NCBI GenBank assembly: GCA_020847395.1
Contig: JADLCD010000075.1
Coordinates: forward strand, 1 to 43,882
DNA: 43,882 nucleotides
Direction of reading: 5' to 3'
Source of the DNA: Chitinophagaceae bacterium
GTDB lineage: Bacteria > Bacteroidota > Bacteroidia > Chitinophagales > Chitinophagaceae
Shown: one piece after another, positions 7,580 to 15,700 of the stretch
Numbering within the stretch: position 1 is the first letter of the stretch
Layout of the letters: the number at the start of each line of letters is the position of its first letter
Program-made: the position numbers and the translations under genes
Notes under the pieces: generated by a model
Databases searched by the model: none
The model's input: the letters and a program-made list of their open reading frames with translations, nothing else
What the model was told of the DNA's origin: nothing

Positions 7580-7636
7580 AAATGGCAGGCGTTTTGACAT
7601 TTGCTAATGCCATCAAACAGAAATTACCTGCCATTT
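7580..7636 (+). promoter_or_regulatory. Nested inverted repeats between the SDR and CarboxypepD_reg genes
   Basis: AAATGGCAGG (7580-7589) pairs with CCTGCCATTT (7627-7636). Inside, GTTTTGA faces TCAAAC and CATT faces AATG around TGCT. This could fold into one long interrupted hairpin. It could terminate the upstream gene or be a structured leader of the gene at 7685. There is no strong T-tract, so the role is open. Confidence 0.45.
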
Positions 7637-7684
7637 CAAAAAATAATTTTCATATTTACCCTTCGTAATAAAAAACAATATTCC

Positions 7685-8788
7685 ATGCAGAAAGCATTAA
7701 AATTATTACCATTATTTTTTTTACCGGTTATTTTATTTGCGCAGGGCAGTTTTCGTGTTGCCGGAAAAATATTAGATGCAACTACAAAACAACCCCTGCA
7801 GGGCGCGTCAGTGTTTTGTCAGAACACTACCATCGGTACAGTAAGCAATGCGGAAGGTGAGTTCAGTCTTAATTTGAGCAATGGCGGTTATGATCTTGCG
7901 GTTTCTTTTATGGGACTGGAAACACAATCTGTGCGCATAAGTAATACAATGCCTGATATAGCCAACCTTACCATAGAACTAAAACAAAAAGAAAAAAATC
8001 TTGAAGAAGTAGCCATTGTTGCAACAACCGAAGTAAAAAATGGCTGGGAAAAATATGGACAGTTCATGGCTGATAATTTTATTGGCAAAACAGGTAATGC
8101 AGGGCAATGCATGCTGGAAAACCCCGAAGTGCTTCGCTTTTTTTACAGCAAAAAGAAGAACCGTTTGAAGGTAATTACAGATTCAGTTCTTATTATTCAA
8201 AATAAAGCATTGGGCTATACTATAAAATACCAGCTGGATTCTTTTATACATGAATATAACGGAACCAGGACTTTGTATGCGGGTTACCCGTTTTACGAGC
8301 AGATGCAGGGCACAGATGAAGAAATGGCTGTGTGGAAAGTGAACAGGAAGAAAGCATATGAAGGATCTGTATTGCAGTTTATGCGTGCATACCGCGACAG
8401 CACATTGAACAGGGATGGGTATAAAATTGAAGTGATTGATGACAGATCGGGAAAAGCATCGCCGGTATTTGATCCTTATGATACAGCATACTACAATATT
8501 GTTGATTACAGTAAAGTAGAGCTGTTTTTCCCGGGGAAGCTGCGTGTGGTGTATTCAAAGGAAAAGCCTGATCCTGCTTATCTCACGGCTAATAAATTAC
8601 CAGCTTCTACACCTCTGCAGATATCTATTTTAGATATTGCCGAAGGAATAATCATAGAAGAAAACGGCTTTTATTACGATCAGAAAGATGTGCTTACGCT
8701 GGGTTATTGGGGCTGGGAAAAAATGGGAGATTTTCTTCCGTATGATTATTATCCTGAAGCAGAACCACCTGTTAATACCCCGCAATAA
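7685..8788 (+). CDS. Exported CarboxypepD_reg-like domain protein
   Basis: The start at 7685 is preferred over the upstream in-frame ATG at 7601 because it gives a clean signal peptide, MQKALKLLPLFFLPVILFAQ. Residues about 22-105 form a carboxypeptidase regulatory-like (CarboxypepD_reg) domain: FRVAGKILDATTKQPLQGAS, then GTVSNAEGEFSLNL and SFMGLETQSVRI. The remaining 260 residues (GWEKYGQFMADNFIGKT...; ...QKDVLTLGYWGWEKMGDFLPYDYYPE) match a common Bacteroidota family of periplasmic or surface proteins without known function. 367 residues in all. It is convergent with the UmuD-like gene. Confidence 0.85.
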   Translation: MQKALKLLPLFFLPVILFAQGSFRVAGKILDATTKQPLQGASVFCQNTTIGTVSNAEGEFSLNLSNGGYDLAVSFMGLETQSVRISNTMPDIANLTIELKQKEKNLEEVAIVATTEVKNGWEKYGQFMADNFIGKTGNAGQCMLENPEVLRFFYSKKKNRLKVITDSVLIIQNKALGYTIKYQLDSFIHEYNGTRTLYAGYPFYEQMQGTDEEMAVWKVNRKKAYEGSVLQFMRAYRDSTLNRDGYKIEVIDDRSGKASPVFDPYDTAYYNIVDYSKVELFFPGKLRVVYSKEKPDPAYLTANKLPASTPLQISILDIAEGIIIEENGFYYDQKDVLTLGYWGWEKMGDFLPYDYYPEAEPPVNTPQ

Positions 8789-8819
8789 GATCTGGTTTTA
8801 ATATGTATATAGCATATCT

Positions 8820-9254
8820 CTAACACGCATGTATACAGTGCGTAACCACACCCCATACTGCAAAATCGGCGCCTGATATATCAACATCTATCGGTGCAAG
8901 ATTTTTACACTCCGGTATCAGCCTTGTTTTGTTAAATGTTTTTTCAAGCCGGCGTATAAGCATTTCACCATTCAATACTGCAATTATAATTTTGCCATTA
9001 GCGGCTTTTACAGAGCGGTCAACAATAATAATATCTCCATTGCTTATGCCGGCATCAATCATAGCATCGCCACCTACCCGCATAATAAATGTAGCGGGTT
9101 TGTTTCGGATAAGCTGTTCATTCAAATCAATGCTTCGCTCCATATAATCATCAGCGGCGGCCCCAAATCCTGTAGCATCTGAATGTTCTACATCCCACTG
9201 ACTGAATTTTTTTGTTCCATTGTAACCGGGTTTATAAAAAACTTTCTCTTCCAT
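8820..9254 (-). CDS. UmuD-like S24/LexA-fold protein lacking the catalytic Ser-Lys dyad
   Basis: 144 residues clearly related to UmuD/LexA C-terminal domains. AADDYMERSIDLNEQLI aligns with UmuD AADYVEQRIDLNQLLI, and GGDAMIDAGISNGDIIIVDRS aligns with [20 protein letters not shown]. The self-cleavage serine is Ala64 (codon GCT read on the minus strand), and the catalytic lysine position (VKKL in UmuD) is Arg101 in LIRRL. The cleavage-site region reads TGF instead of CGF. Self-processing is therefore not expected. No umuC is adjacent. It could be a pre-set UmuD'-like dimer partner, a regulator or a decayed copy. It is divergent from the 2H phosphoesterase gene, with a 21-bp palindrome between them. 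Confidence 0.88.
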   Translation of the reverse strand: MEEKVFYKPGYNGTKKFSQWDVEHSDATGFGAAADDYMERSIDLNEQLIRNKPATFIMRVGGDAMIDAGISNGDIIIVDRSVKAANGKIIIAVLNGEMLIRRLEKTFNKTRLIPECKNLAPIDVDISGADFAVWGVVTHCIHAC

Positions 9255-9269
9255 ATATTTAAAATTTGT

Positions 9270-9290
9270 TTTACTAAATAATTTAGTAAA
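9270..9290. promoter_or_regulatory. 21-bp palindrome, candidate operator
   Basis: TTTACTAAAT and ATTTAGTAAA flank a single A, giving perfect 10-bp arms, 16 bp upstream of the UmuD-like start and 37 bp upstream of the divergent 2H phosphoesterase start. Its CTAAATAATT core (9274-9283) recurs at 9297-9306, about two helical turns away. The layout fits a repressor site controlling both genes, and the protein that would bind it is unknown. Confidence 0.6.
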
Positions 9291-9326
9291 TTTATGCTAA
9301 ATAATTAATCAATCAAAATTGTTGTT

Positions 9327-9938
9327 ATGCAAAAAATAATTCAGGCGCTACCCGGGTATAACGTTAATGAATACCTGCTGGTGCTTAGCCCTCCGGAAGA
9401 GTTATGGCACAAAATCATGAAAATAAAAGAATCGTTTGCCGAAACTTACAAAACTGATACCGCCAGGTGGGGAAAGCCGCATATTTCGCTGGTAAATTTT
9501 GTACAGTATGAAATGATGGAATCAAGAATTATTCACCGGTTGAAGATGGTGGCGATGGGTTCGCCTGCATTTAAACTGGAGCTGAAAGATTACGGAAGTT
9601 TTCCCTCGCACACTATATATATAAATGTGTTATCAAAAATACCGGTGCAAAACCTGGTAAAGGAAATCCGCACAGAAACACAACGCCTCATGAAATTGGA
9701 TGATGATAATAAACCGCATTTTATGCTGGAGCCACACCTCACTATTGCCCGCAAACTGGCGCCCTGGCAATATGAAAAGGGTTGGCTGGAATACAGTAAC
9801 CGGCATTTTACCGGGCGCTTTATTGCAGATAGTATGCTGCTGCTGAAAAGGCGCGTTGGTGAAAAAGCCTACCAGATAGCGGAGCGGTTTGCATTCCGGA
9901 ATTTACCGGTGATGACGAAGCAGGGGGAGTTGTTTTAA
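9327..9938 (+). CDS. 2'-5' RNA ligase family protein (2H phosphoesterase)
   Basis: 203 residues. Two H-x-S/T motifs of the 2H fold are present: KPHISLVNF at about residue 50 and EPHLTIARKL at about residue 137, with spacing typical of LigT-like enzymes. Such proteins open or form 2',5' or cyclic phosphodiester bonds in RNA or nucleotides; the substrate here is not known. It is divergent from the UmuD-like gene and probably shares its promoter region. The N-terminus (NVNEYLLVLSPPEELW) is a typical beta-alpha opening. Confidence 0.85.
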   Translation: MQKIIQALPGYNVNEYLLVLSPPEELWHKIMKIKESFAETYKTDTARWGKPHISLVNFVQYEMMESRIIHRLKMVAMGSPAFKLELKDYGSFPSHTIYINVLSKIPVQNLVKEIRTETQRLMKLDDDNKPHFMLEPHLTIARKLAPWQYEKGWLEYSNRHFTGRFIADSMLLLKRRVGEKAYQIAERFAFRNLPVMTKQGELF

Positions 9939-9993
9939 TTGTTTGAACCACGGAGGCACAGGGACACAAAGTTTCACGGAGGATTTTTAACTA

Positions 9994-10413
9994 ATGAAAA
10001 TTATGGAACAAAATATAGCAGCACTATATAAACCGCTTTCAGAAAAAGAAAAGCAGTTAGCATCTCAAATTATGAATATAGCCATTACCATACACAAAGC
10101 CCTTGGCCCGGGTTTGTTAGAAAGTGTGTACGAAAAATGTTTTTGCTACGAGCTGGCTAAAAGAAATATTCCGTATACCAAACAACAATGCGTAGATATA
10201 TTTTATGATGAATTGATTATAGGCGATGGATTACGTGTAGATATTATGGTAGATAATCTTGTAATTGTTGAACTGAAAGCGCAGGAGAATTATCATCCAA
10301 TATGGGAGGCCCAACTTTTGAGCTATTTAAAGCTTACGGGGAAAAGGTTAGGTTATGTATTGAACTTCCACACATCTCTTATGAAAGATGGAATTAAAAG
10401 AATGATTTTATAA
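9994..10413 (+). CDS. GxxExxY protein (PD-(D/E)XK nuclease-like)
   Basis: 139 residues from the ATG at 9994; Met4 at 10003 is an alternative. The family motif appears in HKALGPGLLESVYE (GxxExxY). The nuclease-like core is LRVDIMVDNLVIVELKAQ, a D...ExK arrangement of the PD-(D/E)XK_3 family, followed by WEAQLLSYLKLTGKRLGYVLNF. The family is widespread, and its function is not established to my knowledge. It sits between inverted CCTCCGTGGTTC repeats, which suggests a self-contained cassette. It is not obviously co-transcribed with the 2H gene because the repeat separates them. Confidence 0.9.
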   Translation: MKIMEQNIAALYKPLSEKEKQLASQIMNIAITIHKALGPGLLESVYEKCFCYELAKRNIPYTKQQCVDIFYDELIIGDGLRVDIMVDNLVIVELKAQENYHPIWEAQLLSYLKLTGKRLGYVLNFHTSLMKDGIKRMIL

Positions 10414-10461
10414 TATAGCACGCAAACCGGAATTACATATGTGAATCTCCGAGCCACCCAA

Positions 10462-10634
10462 CCTCCGTGGTTCAAAAACAATACTATAACACAACGCATT
10501 GCAGGCAAGTGAACTCTGTGTATCTCAGTGTCCTCCCTGCCTCCGTGGTTCAAAAACAATACTATAACACAACGCATTGCAGGCAAGTGAGCTCTGTATA
10601 TCTCAGTGTCCTCCCTGCCTCCGTGGTTCAAAAA
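10462..10634. repeat. Two 78-bp direct repeats plus partial third copy
   Basis: Units at 10462-10539 and 10540-10617 start CCTCCGTGGTTCAAAAACAA and end TCAGTGTCCTCCCTG. They differ at very few positions (for example GTGAACTC/GTGAGCTC and TGTGTAT/TGTATAT). A third start (CCTCCGTGGTTCAAAAA) follows at 10618-10634. The unit is a multiple of three and stop-free in the frame of the downstream radical SAM gene. Confidence 0.92.
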
Positions 10635-10643
10635 ACAAACTAT

Positions 10644-11753
10644 ATGCCCAACAAACTACAACAAGATCACTATAAAGTATCTGCAAGAGATAAAGAAGAA
10701 TCTGAGCAATACCTGCATGGACGCGGTGCACAGTTCAATACTAAAAATAAATTTTTAAAAGATGAAATTACCCGCGAACATATGGAAGGCATTGATGACT
10801 GGACTGATCCGAATGTGCCTACACAATATATAGAGCAGCAAAGCAAAACTATTGTGAATAAAGTGGATAGCCCTGATGTGGGTATGGCCTACAGTATGAA
10901 TGCTTATGCTGGTTGCGAGCACGGCTGCATATACTGCTATGCCCGCAATGTACATGAATACTGGGGATACAGCGCAGGGCTGGATTTTGAAAGAAAGATT
11001 ATTGTAAAAATGAATGCCCCGCAATTGTTGCGCAAACAACTCATGCATCCCAAATGGGAAGTGATGCCGATAATGGTTAGCGGTAATACCGATTGCTATC
11101 AACCGGCAGAACAGAAATATCGCTTAACACGCGGACTATTACAGGTATGCAATGAATTCAATCATCCTGTGGGTATACTTACTAAAAACGCGTGGATTAT
11201 AAAGGATAAGGATGTGCTACAGGAGCTTGCACAAAAAAGATTAGTAACGGCAATGGTATCCATCACTTCGTTTAATGAAGAATTGCGCCGCGTAATGGAA
11301 CCGCGAACCGCCACTGCCACACAACGGTTGCGCGTAATTGAAGAGCTGAGTAATGCTGGTGTAAAAATGGGTATTATGATGGGGCCAATGATACCCGGGC
11401 TTAATGACCACGAAATGCAGCGTATCATGAAATCTGCCGCCGATGCCGGCGCAACGTTTACCGCTTATACATTTATCCGCTTAAATGGCGCTATTAAGTT
11501 TTTGTTTCACGATTGGCTTTATAAAAACTTTCCCGATCGTGCAGATAAGGTCTGGCATATGATAGAGCAAAGTCATGATGGTAAGGTGAATGATACGCGT
11601 TGGGGGTTACGCATGCGTGGCGAAGGAGCAATGGCACAGATAATAGCACAGCAATATAAAAAATACGGCAAACTATATCACATGAACGAAGGAAGGCAGG
11701 GATTAGATACTACCATATTCAGGAGGCCGGGGGAGCAGGGGAAATTATTTTAA
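10644..11753 (+). CDS. PA0069-family radical SAM protein
   Basis: The start at 10644 (MPNKLQQDHYK) is chosen although the frame is open back to 10467, because the extension is entirely 78-bp repeat sequence. 369 residues. The radical SAM cluster motif is CEHGCIYC (CxxxCxxC) within MNAYAGCEHGCIYCYARNVH, and GNTDCYQPAE, VGILTKN and MGIMMGPMIPGLND are typical of the SPL/Rv2578c/PA0069 group. The family is related to spore photoproduct lyase, and its reaction is unknown. The N-terminal RGAQFNTKNKF segment is conserved in PA0069-like proteins. Confidence 0.92.
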   Translation: MPNKLQQDHYKVSARDKEESEQYLHGRGAQFNTKNKFLKDEITREHMEGIDDWTDPNVPTQYIEQQSKTIVNKVDSPDVGMAYSMNAYAGCEHGCIYCYARNVHEYWGYSAGLDFERKIIVKMNAPQLLRKQLMHPKWEVMPIMVSGNTDCYQPAEQKYRLTRGLLQVCNEFNHPVGILTKNAWIIKDKDVLQELAQKRLVTAMVSITSFNEELRRVMEPRTATATQRLRVIEELSNAGVKMGIMMGPMIPGLNDHEMQRIMKSAADAGATFTAYTFIRLNGAIKFLFHDWLYKNFPDRADKVWHMIEQSHDGKVNDTRWGLRMRGEGAMAQIIAQQYKKYGKLYHMNEGRQGLDTTIFRRPGEQGKLF

Positions 11754-12035
11754 AAGGATGCAGTAGTATTACATTACTATAAAAAAATTGTAACGGAGTG
11801 GCGAGGGAAATAATGATGCGAAAATTTGGGATGCACCCATATAATACATGGCCGGGCGAATATAATTTACCTGATGATCAGCTTCCTGGTTTTCAATTCT
11901 GCCAAGTTTACATTTTTGTCTGCTTCCTTTACCCGGCCCCTCCTCCGGCAAGTTTTTCTCCAGCTTTCCGTTTTTTTATAATCATAACAAATAAAAGGTG
12001 CTGTAATTACTGGTTTATAAGCTGAAGACTAATAC
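11754..12035. other. Intergenic region without recognised gene
   Basis: 282 bp between the convergent radical SAM and MBL genes. Small open frames exist on both strands, but none has a recognisable domain, signal or codon pattern. A weak TAGTA/TACTA inverted repeat lies near 11763-11778. No terminator with a T-tract was identified. Confidence 0.4.
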
Positions 12036-12674
12036 TCAATTCAAAAAAGGATTGTTTCTCTTTTCAAAACCAATTGTTGTTGGGTCGCCGTGGCCGGCAT
12101 ATACTTTTACATCATCCGGCAATACAAACAATTTTTCGCGTATGCTGCTTAATAAGGTTTGATGATCGCCGCCAGGCAAATCCGTTCTGCCTATGCTTGT
12201 TCTAAACAATACATCACCACCAATAATAAACCCTTGCTTTTTACAATAAAATACAATGCTGCCGGGCGAATGGCCGGGTGTAAAAAAAACTTCCAGTTCA
12301 TCATCTGCCAACCGAACGATATCATTTTCTCGTAGATAGATTACGTCACCAGCATAATTGTCAAAAGGTAGATTCCATCGCAACCCTGCAACGGCTGCAT
12401 TGTCAAGCATTATCTTTTCTTTTTCATGCAGGTGAGGTTTTAATCCGTACTTTTCTGCTATCTGCTTATTGCCGAATACATGATCAAGATGGCAATGTGT
12501 GTTTAGCAACAACCTGGGTGTTAAACCGTTATTGTCTATAAAAGAAGTCAATTCATCCTGCTCAAAGTCATAATAGCAGCCTGGATCTATAATAATGCAT
12601 TCCCTGCGTTCATTATACAAAACATATGTATTCTCCTGCAGGGGGCTAAATATGAAAACTTTAACAGCTAACAT
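12036..12674 (-). CDS. MBL-fold metallo-hydrolase (glyoxalase II-like)
   Basis: 212 residues from the ATG at 12674. A longer frame from 12722 would overlap the divergent gene start and adds no conserved sequence. The metal-binding motif is THCHLDH (HxHxDH) near residue 80. FFTPGHSPGSIVF, FIIGGDVLF and VYAGHGDPTTIGFEK supply the later His/Asp ligands. The family includes hydroxyacylglutathione hydrolases and related thioesterases, and the substrate is not determinable here. Divergent from the TolB-like gene with about 40 bp between starts. Confidence 0.92.
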   Translation of the reverse strand: MLAVKVFIFSPLQENTYVLYNERRECIIIDPGCYYDFEQDELTSFIDNNGLTPRLLLNTHCHLDHVFGNKQIAEKYGLKPHLHEKEKIMLDNAAVAGLRWNLPFDNYAGDVIYLRENDIVRLADDELEVFFTPGHSPGSIVFYCKKQGFIIGGDVLFRTSIGRTDLPGGDHQTLLSSIREKLFVLPDDVKVYAGHGDPTTIGFEKRNNPFLN

Positions 12675-12716
12675 CTTGATTATTTGTACTTTTAAAACGC
12701 TAATTTTATTATAAGA

Positions 12717-15700
12717 ATGCACGAATTTATGGTAATCTTACAGAACAGGCTTCGCTCTTATATCGGATCATTCATTATTGTGGGTTGTATATTTTTTTTA
12801 AATGTTGATGTTAATGCGCAGGTAAATTCTGTAGAATTTGGCAAAAACCGTGTGCAATACAAAAAGTTTAAATGGCGGTATTATCAAACCAGGAACTTTA
12901 ATGTATACTTTAGTCAAAATGGATTAGCACTCGGAAAATATACTGCACAGTTAGCTGAAAAAGAATTACCACAACTGGAAGATTTTGTTGAATACGGTTC
13001 ACAGCGGAGAATAAATATTGTTGTTTATAATAATTTCAATGATCTGCAGCAATCCAATATTGGTTTGGGTATCGACTGGCAAAATACCGGCGGTGTTACC
13101 AAGTTCGTTAATAATAAAATGATTGTTTATTTTGATGGCAATCATGAAAACCTGCGAAAACAAATAAGACAGGGTATTGCAAGAACGCTTGTTGAAAATT
13201 TATTGTTTGGAGATGACCTTGGCGAATTTGCCAGCAACCAGGCTTTACTCGACTTGCCTAAATGGTTAACCGACGGCTACGTAATGTACGCTGCCGAAAA
13301 CTGGAGTTCTGAATTGGATGATAAATTAAAATCGGCTTTGCTTTCAGGAGATTATAAATCTTTCTATCAATTTGCTTTTGATAAGCCGGAATTGGCAGGT
13401 CATGCTTTCTGGCGATATATAGCTGATCATTATCGTAAGGATAATGTTACTTATTTCCTGTACCTGGCAAGAATATATAAAAGCCTGAATGCAGCAAGCA
13501 TGAAAGTAACCAAGCAAAAGTTTAAAGCTGTGCTGGCAGAATTCATGGATAAGGAATCTGATAAATATTACCAGGATCTTCGCGGAAGAAGAAATACCCC
13601 CAAAGGAAATATTGTTGCGCTTGAAGAAACAGGCAAAAATCTTGATTACTATCGCTTTCAGTTAAATCCTAATGCAAAAAATAATACTTATGCTGTAGTT
13701 CGCTTCAGGAAAGGAATTTACAGGATTGAACTGGAAGATTTTGGATATAAGAGAAAGATACTGCTACGTTCAGGTGTGCTTGATAACCAGAACGAAATTA
13801 ATCCTACTTATCCTCAAATGGCATGGAACCCTAAAGGCTCTAAGCTGGCGGTGATATATATGGAGAAGAAAAGCATCCGCATGTTTGTGTACGACCTGGT
13901 GAAGCGGTTAAAAACAACCAAACAGGCATTGCCTGAAGAGCTGGACCAGGTAACAGATGTGAAGTATATGCTTGATGATAATACGCTTTTATTAAGTGCG
14001 GTTAAAAACGGGCATTCTGATATTTTTATTTACAAAATACAGGAGCAAACATTACAGCAAATTACTGATGATGTGTATGATGATCTTGATCCCACATTTG
14101 TAGCATTTCCCGGAAAAACAGGTATACTATTTTCATCAAACCGCCCTTATGGTAATGCGGTGAACAGCGATACAGCATTGCCTTCAGATAACAGGTATAA
14201 TATTTTTTTGGTAAATAACTGGAACAGCAGCGAGTTCCGCCAGATTACCCAGCTTACTAATGTTAAAAGAGGCAATGCACGTTTTCCAATGTCTTATAAT
14301 ACCAACCACTTTACTTTTGTAAATGACGAAATGGGTATAGCCAACAGGTATGCAGGGTTTTTTACCAGTAAAAAAGCAGGACTGGATACCATATATAAAG
14401 TTGGTGATGAATTGCTGCGTAATCCTGATAAACAGGAGCTTGACTCTACATTGCAACTATGGAATAAAAACGAGCCTGATTCTATTGGCTATATGACGGT
14501 AACTACTGATTCTGCTTACTCTTTTCCCATAACAAATTATCAAAGTGGTTTGCAGGAAACGAGAATAGCCGGCGATAAAGGCCAGGTTTCTGAAGTAAGG
14601 CAGGAAGGCAACCTGAAAATGTTATATAAGCTGAGGGTTAATGAAGATGCGCTGAAGAAGAGAAATGTAAATGTGAAACCCACTGAATATATAAAGAAGA
14701 TTATTGACCAGGAGCGTATTGTTAAAGGGGCGCCAACCATATATCAGCCACAGGTTAATATGGATACTACTAAAACGCAGGGCGATATATTCCAGAGTGA
14801 GTTTGAAAATGATAAAGATACTTCGGCGGCAGGTAAAGTAGTGGAAGTAGAGGAATTAGCAAAAGATGAAACAATATTGTCAGATGCAAAATTGTATGAT
14901 TATCGGTTGAAGTTTTCTACTGAATATTCCGTATCAGGATTTAATAACTCGGTACTGATGACACGCTGGCAACCATATGCAGGTGGCAACGGACCTATTT
15001 ACATGACTAACGGAAGTTCTAACCTGAATGGTATTATACGCATAGGTGTTTCTGATTTGTTTGAAGATATTAAGTTTATAGGCGGGTTTAGATTAGGTTT
15101 AAATCTTGCAGATAAAGATGTACTGTTTAGTTTCTATAACATGCGCAAGCGTTTGGATTGGGGATTGACTTTCTATCGTTCAACAGTAAGCGACTTTTCT
15201 TTGTTTAAGCCTGATGATGACAGAAGTTTTTATCCAAATAAATTGTTTACCAATATTTACCAGGTTAATCTCAGCTATCCTTTAGACAGAGTTAGAAGCA
15301 TAAGAGCCAACATTGCATACAGGAGTGACAGGCTTGCGCTTAAAAGTGTTGACTTTCGTTCTACTAAATGGAACGACAGTTTAATGAAATCTCTGCTAAC
15401 CCATATTGAATATGTGCATGATAATACGATAAACCCGGCTCTGAATATATGGAATGGGCTGCGTTACAAAATATATACCGATATCAATACTGACCTTGTA
15501 AAAAACAGGCAGGGAAGGCTTACCTATAACCTTGGTGCAGACGTAAGATACTATTACCCCATATACCGCAACTTTATTTGGGCAGGGCGCGGCGCTGTTG
15601 ACTTGTCGTGGGGAGATAGAAAGATTGTTTATTTTTTAGGAGGTACCGATAGTTGGATATCGCCTAAATTTAACAATGCCAACACTCCTGCCGCTGATCA

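Larger units (their letters stand above)
9942..10634 (+). mobile_element. Putative GxxExxY nuclease cassette bounded by inverted repeats
   Basis: TTTGAACCACGGAGGCA (9942-9958) is the exact reverse complement of TGCCTCCGTGGTTCAAA at 10538-10554. Shorter copies of the right-hand motif occur at 10462 and 10618. The only gene inside the first pair is the GxxExxY nuclease. No transposase is present. The arrangement parallels the repeat-bounded DUF559 cassettes in leuS. Mobility is inferred, not shown. Confidence 0.55.

Noticed and set aside
10462-10634. CRISPR array
   Set aside because: The 78-bp units abut with no spacers, there are only two full copies, and no cas gene is present.
10467-10643. 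N-terminal extension of the radical SAM protein
   Set aside because: The sequence is pure 78-bp repeat; conserved PA0069-family sequence starts after the ATG at 10644. Kept only as a low-level finding.
11798-12025. Small gene in the 11.8-12.0 kb gap
   Set aside because: No conserved motif, signal peptide or start-site support; the frame on the opposite strand looks equally plausible.
12675-12722. Longer start for the MBL-fold gene
   Set aside because: It would overlap the divergent gene start and adds 16 residues (MHSYNKISVLKVQIIK) without family similarity.
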